64,000 bases of DNA from Maricaulis sp. (GTDB lineage Bacteria > Pseudomonadota > Alphaproteobacteria > Caulobacterales > Maricaulaceae), in contig NZ_JAEPNI010000002.1 of NCBI RefSeq assembly GCF_017643475.1, forward strand, positions 496,001 to 560,000, read 5' to 3'. How positions within the stretch are numbered: position 1 is the stretch's first letter; every line of letters begins with the position of its first letter. A program made the translations under genes and the position numbers. Of the stretch, positions 42,244-51,207 are shown one piece after another. Under the pieces are notes generated by a model. That model saw nothing but the letters and a program-made list of their open reading frames with translations. It searched no databases and was not told where the DNA came from.

Positions 42244-43254
42244 CTACCGAGACGTCAGCTTCAGCTCGATCCGGCGGTTCTGGGCGTTGGCGGCGGCAGA
42301 GCGGCCTTCCACCAGCGGGTGGTGTTCGCCGAAACCTGCCGCGACCAGGCGCTCTGAGGGTACACCCAGATCTTCCATCCAGTTGACCACCGAGATGGCG
42401 CGGGCGGCGGAGAGGTGCCAGTTGGATTGATAGGTCGTGCGGATCGGGACCGGGTCGGTGTGGCCGTCAATGCGGATCACCCATTCCAGATCATCCGGGA
42501 TCTCGTCGGTCAGCTGCAGGATGGCATCGGCGATCGGACGCAGGCTTTCCCGGCCTTCAGTCGACAGTGCGGCGGAGCCTGAAGCGAACAGGACATCGGT
42601 CTCGAAGACAAAGCGGTCGCCGACAATGCGCACACCGGTGCGATTGCCCAGAATGGCGCGCAGGCGGCCAAAGAAGTCGGAGCGATAAACCGCCAGTTCG
42701 GCCGCGCGTTCCGCCAGGGCCGCGTTGAGACGTTCACCCAGATTGATCACCTGGGCCTCGGCATCCTCGGCGCGCTGCTCGGCAGCATCCAGCGCCGCGT
42801 TCAGGGTCGCGATCTGGTCACGCAGGACAGAGATCTGCTGGTTCAAAAGCGCCAGCGCCCGCATGCTTTCTTCCGACAGCTCACGTTCCGCATCCAGCTC
42901 GTCCTGCAGGATCTGGCTCTGAGTCTGGGCGAGGCCCAGCGCACCGGTCAGGGCATCGCGCTCGTCCTCAAGGCCGGCAATCTCGGTTTCCAGTCCGGTG
43001 ATGCGCAGGTTGAGATCGGCATTCTCGTCACGCGCCAGGGCCAGTTCGTCGGCCAGCACGGCCAGCTGCGCATTGAGCGCAGCGAGCTGTTCGTCACGCC
43101 CGGTCAGGGCCTGGCTCAGCGAGACCTGGCTGACGACAAACACGGCCAGGAGGAAGACGATGACCAGCAACAGGGTTGCCAGGGCATCGACAAATCCCGG
43201 CCAGTGATCGCCGTTATCGGCCTCCTGGAAGCGTCCGAAACGCGGAGCGGACAT
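42244..43254 (-). CDS. OmpA/MotB-like peptidoglycan-binding membrane protein
   Basis: A 336-aa protein. One N-terminal helix with the plug-type region (HWPGFVDALATLLLVIVFLLAVF, about residues 18-40), a long coiled coil (about 50-190), and a C-terminal OmpA domain (VRIDGHTDPVPI..., NWHLSAARAISVVNWME, GFGEHHPLVEG, NRRIELKL). It should anchor to peptidoglycan and pair with the TolQ/MotA-like protein encoded 3 nt upstream, forming a proton-driven motor unit of unknown use. Confidence 0.88.
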   Translation of the reverse strand: MSAPRFGRFQEADNGDHWPGFVDALATLLLVIVFLLAVFVVSQVSLSQALTGRDEQLAALNAQLAVLADELALARDENADLNLRITGLETEIAGLEDERDALTGALGLAQTQSQILQDELDAERELSEESMRALALLNQQISVLRDQIATLNAALDAAEQRAEDAEAQVINLGERLNAALAERAAELAVYRSDFFGRLRAILGNRTGVRIVGDRFVFETDVLFASGSAALSTEGRESLRPIADAILQLTDEIPDDLEWVIRIDGHTDPVPIRTTYQSNWHLSAARAISVVNWMEDLGVPSERLVAAGFGEHHPLVEGRSAAANAQNRRIELKLTSR

Positions 43255-43257
43255 GGC

Positions 43258-44247
43258 TTATTCGCCCCCCCGGTCACGCGCATCGAGCGCGCGGATGAGA
43301 ACCCGGATCTCGTCGCGGATCGCGCGGGCGGTTTCTTCCTGGCCGACACGGGCGTCCTCGGCGAAACGCTGCAGCGTTGTGTCCATCTGGCGGGTATGGC
43401 GTTCCATGGTGTGGGCCAGACGGTCGAGCGTCTCTGCGGTCTGTTCCAGCAGTGCACCGACATAGGCCGAGGACATCTCGCCCTCGCCCGCCGAGGCCGG
43501 ACCCGCGGCCGCGACACGCGACATGGAGGACAGCCATTCCTCGATCTCGTTGTAGAAACGGTTCTGGGCGCGGCTGGCCTGGAGGTCCAGGAAGCCGATG
43601 ATCAGCGATCCCGCCAGACCAAAGAGCGAGGAGGCAAACGCCGTGCCCATGCCCTGGATCGGCCCCTGGATGGCACCGATCAGCGCGGCCGCGTCGACAT
43701 CACCGGTGGTGTTGGCCGAGACGGTGGCAACGGCATCGCCAACATCCTGCACCACTTCCAGCAAACCCCAGAAGGTGCCGAGCAGGCCCAGGAAGATCAG
43801 CAGACGTCCAAAATAGCGGGTGAAGGCACCGGCTTCCGACATGCGCGCGCCAACCGAGTCCAGCACTGTGCGGACCGAACCGGCGGAAATCCGGACCCGT
43901 CCATCGGCCGAACCAATCATCGAGGCCATCGGCGCGATCATGGCGGGCGGCGACGGCAGGCTGCCGGGATGTTCGGAGGAGCGGAAACGCACCAGCCAGC
44001 GCGCGGCAGGGCCAATGCCAAGCGCCTGCGCGAATGTATAAAGTACGCCGATCACCAGCACGGCTAGGATCAGGCCATTGATAGCCATGTTGGCGCGAAA
44101 GGCTTCGGTCAGCGGCTCCAGCAGGGAGACGGCGATCGCCAGAACGGCGGCCGTGAACAGGGCCATCCAGATGATATAGCGCCACGGGCCCGTGAATTTG
44201 ACCTGCGGTGTTTCCGCGTCCACCTGATCGTCGTGCAGTACCGGCAT
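43258..44247 (-). CDS. MotA/TolQ/ExbB proton-channel family protein
   Basis: A 329-aa membrane protein with helices at about residues 22-45, 55-75, 170-200 and 215-240. LLIFLGLLGTFWGLLEVVQDVGDAV and GMGTAFASSLFGLAGSLIIGFLDLQ are the characteristic TolQ/ExbB core. ATG 44247 follows GAGGGGAC and is preferred to 44298. With the following OmpA-like gene it forms a MotAB-like pair, distinct from flagellar MotA (short cytoplasmic loop). Confidence 0.88.
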   Translation of the reverse strand: MPVLHDDQVDAETPQVKFTGPWRYIIWMALFTAAVLAIAVSLLEPLTEAFRANMAINGLILAVLVIGVLYTFAQALGIGPAARWLVRFRSSEHPGSLPSPPAMIAPMASMIGSADGRVRISAGSVRTVLDSVGARMSEAGAFTRYFGRLLIFLGLLGTFWGLLEVVQDVGDAVATVSANTTGDVDAAALIGAIQGPIQGMGTAFASSLFGLAGSLIIGFLDLQASRAQNRFYNEIEEWLSSMSRVAAAGPASAGEGEMSSAYVGALLEQTAETLDRLAHTMERHTRQMDTTLQRFAEDARVGQEETARAIRDEIRVLIRALDARDRGGE

Positions 44248-44464
44248 TGAGTCCCCTCGTCGCTCGCGAGCCTCTTTGATTGCCACGCATTGGGACAATT
44301 TGGAGGCGAGGTCAAAACTTGCCTGCGAATTTTGGCTATCAAATCCTGATTGTTGCTAATTTGGAATGAATGAGTTTCATGCAGAGCGGATTATCTCCAC
44401 CGGAAAATGAGCCATCTATGGCCTCACAACACCACGCCTGATGCGCACCGACCGGAGTAGAACC

Positions 44465-45067
44465 ATGTCCGTTACCGCCAAAACCATCCTGCGCATTGAT
44501 GCCAGCATGCGCCGCGAAGGCTCTGTCAGCCGCGAACTCGCCGACAAGGTTATCGAAAGGATTTCCGAGGGCGAGACGCACGTCATCACACGCGACCTGC
44601 TCGCCAATCCGCCGGCCTTCATCGACGAGAGCTGGATTGGCGCCAACTTCACCGACCCCGCCGAACGCACGGACGCTCAAGCGCAAGCCCTGGCGGCCTC
44701 CGATGCCCTGATCGCTGAGGTCCGCGCCGCCGATACGCTGGTGATCGGTGTGCCGCTCTACAATTTTTCGATCCCCGGTGCACTGAAGACCTGGATCGAC
44801 ATGATCGCCCGCGCCCGCGAGACCTTCCGCTATACCGAAAATGGTCCGGTTGGCCTGCTGGAAGGCAAGAAAGCCTATCTGGTGGTTACCTCCGGCGGTG
44901 TTCCGGTAGACAGCGAGATGGATTTCGCAACCGGATACATGCGCCACGTGATGGGCTTTATCGGCATCACCGACGTGACGGTGATCGAGGCCGGACAGCT
45001 GAATTTCGCTGCCGAGGAAAAACTCGCGGCCGCCAATGAAAGCATCGCTGCGCTCAACGCGGCCTGA
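44465..45067 (+). CDS. azoR: FMN-dependent NADH-azoreductase
   Basis: A 200-aa flavodoxin-fold enzyme of the AcpD/AzoR family: LRIDASMRREGSVSRELADK is the FMN phosphate loop; VPLYNFSIPGALKTWIDMIA and VTSGGVPVD bind the flavin ring. It reduces quinones and azo compounds. ATG 44465 has GGAG 7 nt upstream, better than 44441. It ends in a strong intrinsic terminator. Confidence 0.92.
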   Translation: MSVTAKTILRIDASMRREGSVSRELADKVIERISEGETHVITRDLLANPPAFIDESWIGANFTDPAERTDAQAQALAASDALIAEVRAADTLVIGVPLYNFSIPGALKTWIDMIARARETFRYTENGPVGLLEGKKAYLVVTSGGVPVDSEMDFATGYMRHVMGFIGITDVTVIEAGQLNFAAEEKLAAANESIAALNAA

Positions 45068-45094
45068 CACCTCTGCCCCCTCCCCGCAGACCCG

Positions 45095-45126
45095 ACCACC
45101 CTGCCATCCCCGGCAGGGTGGTTTTC
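45095..45126 (+). terminator. Intrinsic terminator of the azoreductase gene
   Basis: ACCACCCTGCC-ATCCCC-GGCAGGGTGGT is a perfect 11-bp stem followed by TTTC. Confidence 0.9.
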
Positions 45127-45191
45127 TGTCTGGTGCTCTACTTCTGATCGCGTTACCCCTATCCACCGGCGGGGGCCGATTGGGAGGAAGT

Positions 45192-45938
45192 ATGGGCGAG
45201 GTGTTGTCACCGCCCCTGGTCGAGCCTGTTCCGCGCCGCATCATCGCGGCTGCGACGGCGCTGCTGGCCAATCTCCTGCTGTTTGCCCTGATCTTTGCCC
45301 TGCCGCGCCAGGACTTCCCGGCCCCGGACCGTCCGCCCTTCGAAGTAACACTTCTGACCCTGCCCGAAGCACCGCCGGAGGTGCCTGCAGAGGAAATCAC
45401 CACGGATGTCGCCGAACCGGACATCCCGATCGAACAACAGGCTGAACCGGAGCCCCGCGACGCCAGCGAGCCTGATGCTCCGGTCGTAATCGCCGCGCCG
45501 GCCGAACCAGCCCTTGCCGAAGATGATGAGGACGAACCCGCCGCCGCGGCCAGCGCCGGTACAGGACTGCAAAGTTTCAACGGCGCGCCGCTCGCCCTGC
45601 CCGCCGGTCCCGGCTCAACCCAGATGTTTGTCCGCAACGTGTTCTGTTCATCCACTTCGCAGGCCAATCGCGAAGCCGGGGCCTGTCCTGACCGCCCCGA
45701 TGAAAACACGTTTCAGTTCGCCCGGTTCGGCTCCGAGGAAGAACTCGCCCGGATCCGCGCCGCCATGGGGCTCGACCTGTCCCCCGCCGAAATTCACGCA
45801 CTCTTCAATTCCCGGCTCACGCGCGACCTCACGGGCCAGCCAGCGATGAGCAATCAACATTCCCAGCACACCAGCTCGGCGGATTCCATGCGCGACAGCC
45901 TGCCGGCACAGGTGCCGGACCCCGCCTTTGGGGATTGA
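45192..45938 (+). CDS. TonB-like membrane-anchored protein
   Basis: A 248-aa protein: short cytoplasmic N-terminus, one helix (about residues 17-36), a Pro/Glu-rich periplasmic stretch (about 40-120; LPEAPPEVPAEE, EPEPRDASEPD) as in TonB, then a small C-terminal part with Cys pair (FCSSTSQANREAGACPDRPD). The TonB C-terminal fold is not recognisable. ATG 45192 is fixed by GGGAGGAAG. Followed at 31 nt by the aldolase. Confidence 0.7.
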   Translation: MGEVLSPPLVEPVPRRIIAAATALLANLLLFALIFALPRQDFPAPDRPPFEVTLLTLPEAPPEVPAEEITTDVAEPDIPIEQQAEPEPRDASEPDAPVVIAAPAEPALAEDDEDEPAAAASAGTGLQSFNGAPLALPAGPGSTQMFVRNVFCSSTSQANREAGACPDRPDENTFQFARFGSEEELARIRAAMGLDLSPAEIHALFNSRLTRDLTGQPAMSNQHSQHTSSADSMRDSLPAQVPDPAFGD

Positions 45939-45969
45939 CCACACGAGTGGTTCACGGTCCAAAGGACCC

Positions 45970-46989
45970 ATGAATTTCCTTTCGGACACCACTGCCCCCG
46001 CCCACCCGAAACTGCTTGAAGCCCTGACCGCGGCCAATGCCGGCTTTGCCATGAGTTATGGCGCGGATGAGACCAGCGCCCGTGTGGAAACACGGCTACG
46101 GGAAATTTTCGAGACGGACCTCAAAGTGTTGTTCACCGTGTCTGGCACCGCCGCCAATGCGCTGACCCTGGCGACGCTGTGCCCCGGCCACGCTGCGATC
46201 CTCTGCCATGACGAGGCGCATATCCACCGGGATGAACGCGGGGCTCCGGAATTCTATACCGGCGGCGCCAAACTGATCCCGCTGCGCGGGGCGCATGCCA
46301 AGATCTCGCTGGACGAGCTGGATCGCGCCCTTGGCGAGATCCCGGAAGGCTTTGTCCATACCAGCCCGGTCCGCACCCTCTCCCTCTCCAACCTGACGGA
46401 GAGCGGAACCGCATACACCGTCTCCGAGGTAACGGAACGCGCGGGGCGGCTCAAGGAACGCCCGGCCTTCGTTCACATGGACGGCGCGCGTTTTACCAAC
46501 GCCCTCGTTTCGCTCGGCTGCTCGCCGGCGGAGCTGACCTGGAAGGCCGGTGTCGACGCGCTGTGTTTCGGTGCGACCAAGAATGCGGCCATGGGATCGG
46601 AGGCGATCATTCTCTTCCCGTCCGTGATGGACCGGTTTGAAGAGCTGCAAATGCGCCAGAAGCGCGGCGGGCACATGGCGCCGAAAATGCGCTATCTCGC
46701 TGCCCAGTTCGAGGCCTGGCTGGCGGATGATCTCTGGCTTGATCTGGCCGCTAGCGCCAATCGCCAGGCCCGCCGGCTCGCCGTTGGCCTGGCCGGGGTC
46801 GAGGGCGTAGAGATCCTGCATGATGTCGACGGCAATGAGGTATTCGCCACCCTGCCCACGGCGACGGCGGAAAAGATGCGGACGGCCGGCGTGCAATTCT
46901 ATCAATGGCCCGATGGCTCCGCGCGCCTGGTCACCAGCTGGTGCACCACGGATGCGGAGATCGCCGGAGCGCTCGCGGCGGCGCGATAG
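45970..46989 (+). CDS. Low-specificity threonine aldolase-type PLP enzyme
   Basis: A 339-aa beta-eliminating lyase family protein. MNFLSDTTAPAHPKLLEAL start, HIHRDERGAPEF, VHMDGARFTNAL (PLP Asp) and CFGATKNAAMGSEAIILF with the PLP-binding Lys at about residue 207. It cleaves threonine to glycine and acetaldehyde. ATG 45970 follows AAAGGA; a TTG start at 45928 is unlikely. Confidence 0.92.
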   Translation: MNFLSDTTAPAHPKLLEALTAANAGFAMSYGADETSARVETRLREIFETDLKVLFTVSGTAANALTLATLCPGHAAILCHDEAHIHRDERGAPEFYTGGAKLIPLRGAHAKISLDELDRALGEIPEGFVHTSPVRTLSLSNLTESGTAYTVSEVTERAGRLKERPAFVHMDGARFTNALVSLGCSPAELTWKAGVDALCFGATKNAAMGSEAIILFPSVMDRFEELQMRQKRGGHMAPKMRYLAAQFEAWLADDLWLDLAASANRQARRLAVGLAGVEGVEILHDVDGNEVFATLPTATAEKMRTAGVQFYQWPDGSARLVTSWCTTDAEIAGALAAAR

Positions 46990-47044
46990 CACTTGTGGCT
47001 GCGGAACAAAAGGGGTACACTTTCTGCGTGCAATGGAGAAGGCA

Positions 47045-47368
47045 ATGACTTCAGCGCGTGGAATTCGTTTTGATTTAGCCCTGGTCCGGTTTGACGATTA
47101 CGGGCGCACACTCATCCTCGACAGAAAAACAGCCGAAGCCCTGCATGGCATGCTCGGCGAAGCAGATGCCATCGCCTGCCAGTCCGGTTGCGGATTGCCG
47201 CTCGCATGCGACAGTGCGCTGATCCAGCGACACGAGCTGACGCAGATCGGCACGGAACTTCTGATCAACAATGCGGATTTCGCGGCGATTATCCGCAAGC
47301 GAAAGGCCGTGGATGCCAGGACTGTGGTGATTGCGTTCGACGCCTATCGACGCATCGAGCCCGCCTAG
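47045..47368 (+). CDS. Hypothetical protein, 107 aa
   Basis: A small cytosolic-looking protein (TSARGIRFDLALVRFDDYGR...IACQSGCGLPLACDS...). ATG 47045 has GGAGAAGG in front. The end overlaps the response regulator by 4 nt, tail to tail. No family recognised; codon use looks like the neighbours. Confidence 0.6.
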   Translation: MTSARGIRFDLALVRFDDYGRTLILDRKTAEALHGMLGEADAIACQSGCGLPLACDSALIQRHELTQIGTELLINNADFAAIIRKRKAVDARTVVIAFDAYRRIEPA

Positions 47369-47874
47369 CTCGCTTCGGCGTGCTCTTCGTCGGTGGAACG
47401 GCGCCAGGGGCCATTGTAACGCGGGTCCTGACGGCGACGGCGATCGGGGCCGAAATAGGTCGTGGCTTTCACAAACCGACGCGGACGCTCGATCAGGGCC
47501 GAGATGCGGTGAAACAGGTCGACCGGACGTACCGGCTTGGCCAGGTATTCATTGACGCCCGCATTGATCGCTTCAAGCACCTTGGATTTGTCGGTGTGAC
47601 CCGTGACCATAATGATCGGCAGATACTTGTTGGCACTGTCCGAAGCCGTTCGGACCAGGCGGGTGAACTCCAGCCCGTTCAGATCGCCCAGCATATAATC
47701 GACCAGGGCAAAATCCGGGTTCACATCCCGCATCGTCTCGAAAGCGTCGGCCGCGTCACGCACCTCGACGATCGTGCGTACACCAAAACCCTGAAGAATA
47801 GTCCGCAGGATCGTGGACATGTGCGCATTGTCCTCGACGATCAGAACTCGAATTCGGTCAAAACTTCCAGACAT
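47365..47874 (-). CDS. Single-domain response regulator with short tail
   Basis: A 169-aa protein. Receiver residues: VLIVEDNAHMS (acidic pair), phospho-acceptor Asp in FALVDYMLGD (about residue 60), Thr in IIMVTGHTD and Lys in YLAKPVRP. A basic tail (FGPDRRRRQDPRYNGPWRR) follows in place of an output domain. ATG 47874 is chosen although the frame is open upstream. Partner kinase unknown. Confidence 0.88.
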   Translation of the reverse strand: MSGSFDRIRVLIVEDNAHMSTILRTILQGFGVRTIVEVRDAADAFETMRDVNPDFALVDYMLGDLNGLEFTRLVRTASDSANKYLPIIMVTGHTDKSKVLEAINAGVNEYLAKPVRPVDLFHRISALIERPRRFVKATTYFGPDRRRRQDPRYNGPWRRSTDEEHAEAS

Positions 47875-48329
47875 GGATCCCGCTGACGCGATGAAAGAAT
47901 CAGAACGCTTCCCCGAATACTGCCCCAGCGGTCTTAACCAAGTCTTGACCATAGGAGATTGGCTGCGCAGGAGGTGAAGCTTGATGCTCCCCCGCGCAAT
48001 TCCCCGGCACGTCCGGGTGAAGACGCTTGGTTGAATTGGTCCACGCTTGTCCACCCCCTCCAACGTCATCCCGGCGAAGGCCGGGACCCAGTTCACAAGG
48101 CTCGTTCTGGCTCCAGAAAGCACCATCACCTCAAACATCTGCGCCCTTCGAACTGGGCCCTGATCTTCATCGGGGTGACGGTGTTGAGGGGCGTTTGTCA
48201 CGTCTCAGTCTCGCCGACGCATTTTCCCCCGCGACGCGCCGTCGCGCAGCGGCGGGTCACAGCGCATCGAAATCGTGTTAGTATTCCAATCGTGCCTGAG
48301 TTTGACGCGTGTAAACGGAAGGCGAAGCC
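47875..48329. other. Gene-free region of 455 nt
   Basis: It carries the family C MITE-like element at 48062-48186. 47875-48061 is the leader of the response regulator; 48187-48329 leads into the DUF3775 gene. No further gene seen. Confidence 0.65.
48062..48186. repeat. MITE-like palindromic repeat (family C), copy 2
   Basis: The left end CGTCATCCCGGCGAAGGCCG and right end CATCGGGGTGACG are imperfect inverted repeats extending about 31 bp inward to GACCCAGTTC / GAACTGGGCC. Same size and middle as copy 1 at 40917-41037. Confidence 0.8.
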
Positions 48330-48722
48330 ATGAATATTGCGGAGAAAGCCGTGCGGGACCTGATTGTCCGGGCTCGCGGATATGACGGCAAGGAACAGAT
48401 CGACGATCTCGAACGCGATCAGGACACCGCAGAAACCGATGCGGTGGAAACCCTGCAGACAGGCCAGACCGATGAAGGGCGCGATGAAATCGAAGCCTGG
48501 ATTGATGGACTGGACGAGGAGGCCCAGGCCGAACTCGTGGCGCTGTACTGGATCGGTCGGGGCGATTTTGAGGGCCGGGACTTTCCGCGTGTCGTCAATG
48601 CCGCTCGCGAGCGACGGACAACGCCGACAGCAGACTATCTGCTCGGTGCGCCGCTGATGGGTGATTATATCGAGATCGGGCTGGACGCAGTGATCGAGGC
48701 GGAAGTCTACGACGACGCCTGA
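48330..48722 (+). CDS. DUF3775 family protein
   Basis: A 130-aa acidic protein: KAVRDLIVRARGYDGKE at the start and IDGLDEEAQAELVALYWIGRGDF in the middle are DUF3775 signatures. GGAAGGCGAAGCC lies before the ATG. Function unknown. Confidence 0.82.
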   Translation: MNIAEKAVRDLIVRARGYDGKEQIDDLERDQDTAETDAVETLQTGQTDEGRDEIEAWIDGLDEEAQAELVALYWIGRGDFEGRDFPRVVNAARERRTTPTADYLLGAPLMGDYIEIGLDAVIEAEVYDDA

Positions 48723-48742
48723 TCTCTCCCGCCACAGACCAA

Positions 48743-48768
48743 CGCCTCCCGACACAGGCCGGGAGGCG
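48743..48768. terminator. Hairpin between convergent genes
   Basis: CGCCTCCCG-ACACAGGC-CGGGAGGCG is a perfect 9-bp stem between the DUF3775 gene and the convergent membrane-protein gene. No U tract, so only terminator-like. Confidence 0.55.
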
Positions 48769-48778
48769 CGGGTGTCGT

Positions 48779-49177
48779 TTACGCCGGCTGCGCCTTGCGG
48801 CTGGCCAGGACGGGCCACAACATCAGGGCCAGGAAACCCAGATTGAAGACGCCATTCATCGGCGCGCCCGCGATCGCGGAACCGGTTGAATCAACGACAA
48901 ACCAGGTCAGCGCGCCCAGAAGCAGGGCCTTGGACAGGTCGCAGTCCTTTGACAGGGCCAGCATGAACACACCCCAGCCCGTCATCAGGCCACCGGCCAC
49001 GGCAGCAACCAGCAGGTGAATACTGTCCAGCGCCCCTGGTGACCCATCCAGCGGCCAGAAGGCCAGATCGCCAAACGTTACAAGGACAGGCCGCAGCGGC
49101 GGCAGCACGGCCAGCGCAGTCAGAAGACCGGAAATGATCAGCGTCAAGGCCGGCAGGGTGAGTTGTTTCGCTTGCAT
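48779..49177 (-). CDS. Four-helix membrane protein, 132 aa
   Basis: Helices at about residues 8-28, 52-75, 84-104 and 107-127. LVTFGDLAFWPLDGSPGAL and LLLGALTWFVVDSTGSAIAGAP are the most distinctive parts; the family is not known to me. ATG 49177 follows GGAGAG. It is divergent from the MmyB-type regulator, which probably controls it. Confidence 0.72.
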   Translation of the reverse strand: MQAKQLTLPALTLIISGLLTALAVLPPLRPVLVTFGDLAFWPLDGSPGALDSIHLLVAAVAGGLMTGWGVFMLALSKDCDLSKALLLGALTWFVVDSTGSAIAGAPMNGVFNLGFLALMLWPVLASRKAQPA

Positions 49178-49281
49178 ATTGCTCTCCATCACGATGGCCG
49201 GATAGAAGCCCGCTCCGCATCACGGCATCAATTACCCGCGAGGTAATGGATCTCCCTCACCTCCTGCGCTCTACTGGCGTC

Positions 49282-50067
49282 ATGACCCAGACCAGCACGG
49301 CGCTCGCCACCAATTCAACCTTCGGCAAACTCCTCAAGGACTGGCGCCAGCGCCGCCGCATGAGCCAGCTCTCGCTGGCCCTGGAGGCCGAGGTCTCGGC
49401 CCGCCATATCAGCTTTCTGGAAACCGGCCGGTCCGCGCCCAGCCGCGACATGATCCACCGTCTCGCGGAAGGGCTGGAATTGCCGCTGGAGATCCGCAAC
49501 AGCTTTTTGGGCAGCGCCGGTTTCAGCCCGGCCTTTCGCGCTTCCGGCTGGGAGAGTGCCGAGCTCGCGCCGCTTCGGACCAGTCTCACCCGCCTGATGG
49601 ATGCGCACGCCCCCTTCCCGGCCCTCTTGCTGGACAAGCATTTCAACGTGCTTGATGCCAATGCAACGGGAGCGCTGTTCCTGCAGGGCCGCGAACCGGG
49701 CGCCGAGACCAATCTGATCGACATCATGCTGTCCGATCCGGCGGCGCGCGCGCCCATCCTCAACTGGGACGAGATGGCTCCGGCCATGCTAACCCGGCTG
49801 CAGGCCGAGTCCCGGCATGCAGGGGGAGATCCCGTGCTGGACGAATTTGCCGAACGCCTGGCAGCGCTGATCGAACCGGGCGCGCGCCATCACGTCCCCA
49901 ACACGCCCTGCCTGACCGTACGTTACGGGCTGGGTGAAGGCGTGGAACTGACCCTGTTCTCGACCGTAATGGAAGTCAGCTCGGCCTTTGACGTGACGAT
50001 CAGTGATCTGCGGCTGGAACTCTTTTTTCCCGCCGATGACCAGAGCCGCGCCCTTCTCAGTCAGTAG
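49282..50067 (+). CDS. MmyB-type XRE transcriptional regulator
   Basis: A 261-aa protein with an N-terminal HTH (LLKDWRQRRRMSQLSLALEAEVSARHISFLETGRS) and a PAS-like MmyB ligand domain (FPALLLDKHFNVLDANATGALFL..., RHHVPNTPCLTVRYG...). Members bind fatty acids or similar ligands and usually regulate a divergent gene, here the membrane protein at 48779-49177. ATG 49282 is preferred to 49246. Confidence 0.88.
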   Translation: MTQTSTALATNSTFGKLLKDWRQRRRMSQLSLALEAEVSARHISFLETGRSAPSRDMIHRLAEGLELPLEIRNSFLGSAGFSPAFRASGWESAELAPLRTSLTRLMDAHAPFPALLLDKHFNVLDANATGALFLQGREPGAETNLIDIMLSDPAARAPILNWDEMAPAMLTRLQAESRHAGGDPVLDEFAERLAALIEPGARHHVPNTPCLTVRYGLGEGVELTLFSTVMEVSSAFDVTISDLRLELFFPADDQSRALLSQ

Positions 50068-50120
50068 GACTTGATCCCGTGCCAGTTTGCGCAATCTCAG
50101 TGACCAAACGGAGACCTGAA

Positions 50121-50699
50121 ATGCTGCGAACCCTCGGCCTTATCCTTGTCGCCCTCAGCCTGGCAGGCTGTACACCCCCCCCGACGGCGCGGCTGGCGGC
50201 CGGCACCCCGCTGGAGACCGTCCCTGCCGTTGATGCGGACCGCTATCTCGGCCTGTGGTTCGAGGTCGTACGGGCCGACCATGGGTTCGAGCGCGATTGT
50301 GATGGTGTCACCGCCTATTACGAACGGCGCGAAGACGGCGATATCCGCGTCATCAATCGCTGCTGGAAAAACGGTCTTGAAGGTGAATTCGACCTGGCGG
50401 AAGGCCGGGCGCGTATCGTCAACACGAACAGCAATGCGGAACTGGAAGTCAGTTTTTTCGGCCCGTTTTTCGGTGATTACTGGATCATCGACCTGGCGGA
50501 GGATTATTCCTGGGCTGTCGTGTCTGAGCCGGAAGGTCGCTATCTCTGGATCCTGACCCGTGACCCGCAACCGAGTGATGCCTTCATCGAGGCCCGGCTC
50601 GCCGAACTGCGCGCACGCGGTTTCAATACGGATGGGCTCATTCGGCCGGAACAATGGAGTTCGGTTGAAGACATGCCCCGCACGGGGCTGCCGGGCTAG
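50121..50699 (+). CDS. blc: Outer-membrane lipocalin (Blc-like)
   Basis: A 192-aa lipoprotein (MLRTLGLILVALSLAGC lipobox). Lipocalin strands: VDADRYLGLWFEVVRADHGF (G-x-W motif), CDGVTAYYERREDGDI and DYWIIDLAEDYSWAVVSEP. Two Cys (about residues 55 and 80) may form a disulfide. It should store or carry lipids in the outer membrane. ATG 50121 follows ACGGAGACC. Confidence 0.9.
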   Translation: MLRTLGLILVALSLAGCTPPPTARLAAGTPLETVPAVDADRYLGLWFEVVRADHGFERDCDGVTAYYERREDGDIRVINRCWKNGLEGEFDLAEGRARIVNTNSNAELEVSFFGPFFGDYWIIDLAEDYSWAVVSEPEGRYLWILTRDPQPSDAFIEARLAELRARGFNTDGLIRPEQWSSVEDMPRTGLPG

Positions 50700-51148
50700 A
50701 TCGAGCGGCGCCAGACTACTTCAGTGGCCGGGTTACCCCCCAGCGTCTCTTCATGTGCTGCGATGACCTTGCGCAAACGCTGGCCGAGCACTTCAGGCAT
50801 GACCGGTTTGACCAGATAGCCGTTGGCGCCCGCCATTACGGCTTCCTTGACCACATGGCTCTCCGCATGGCCGGTCAGCAGGACGACAGGAGTCTTGTGA
50901 TTGGGGTGCGCACGGTTATTACGAATGGCTGTAAGGATCTCGATCCCATCACGACCACCCAGCTCGTAATCCAGCAGAACCGCGTCAAACACCTGGGACT
51001 TCAAGGCCGTCAATGCGGTGTCGACATCCATGGCAGAACAGACATTGTCGGCGCCCAGTCCCTCGACAAGACGGACGATCAGGCTGCGGATTGAATCGAC
51101 ATCCTCAACCACCAAAATGTTCAATCCTTGAAGCATTTGCGTCGGCAT
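50696..51148 (-). CDS. CheY-like response regulator
   Basis: A 150-aa receiver domain: ILVVEDVDSIR, Asp in AVLLDYELGG (about residue 60), VVLLTGHAE and YLVKPVMP. A GTG at 51160 is an alternative start. It has no output domain, only a short tail. Next to a second, frameshifted receiver gene with similar N-terminus, so the two may be duplicates. Confidence 0.88.
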   Translation of the reverse strand: MPTQMLQGLNILVVEDVDSIRSLIVRLVEGLGADNVCSAMDVDTALTALKSQVFDAVLLDYELGGRDGIEILTAIRNNRAHPNHKTPVVLLTGHAESHVVKEAVMAGANGYLVKPVMPEVLGQRLRKVIAAHEETLGGNPATEVVWRRSI

Positions 51149-51207
51149 GGCTTTGCTCACAGGCGTTTGCTACCCGGCCTGTTTACCAAAGGGCATTGAA
51201 CAATCGC

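Noticed and set aside
42244-44247. Zorya anti-phage system
   Set aside because: The MotA/MotB-like pair is present but no ZorC, ZorD or ZorE gene is near, and the channel protein is shorter than ZorA.
47934-47948. CtrA-like site TTAA-N7-TTGA before the response regulator
   Set aside because: One base off the TTAA-N7-TTAA consensus, and such matches are frequent; not enough on its own.
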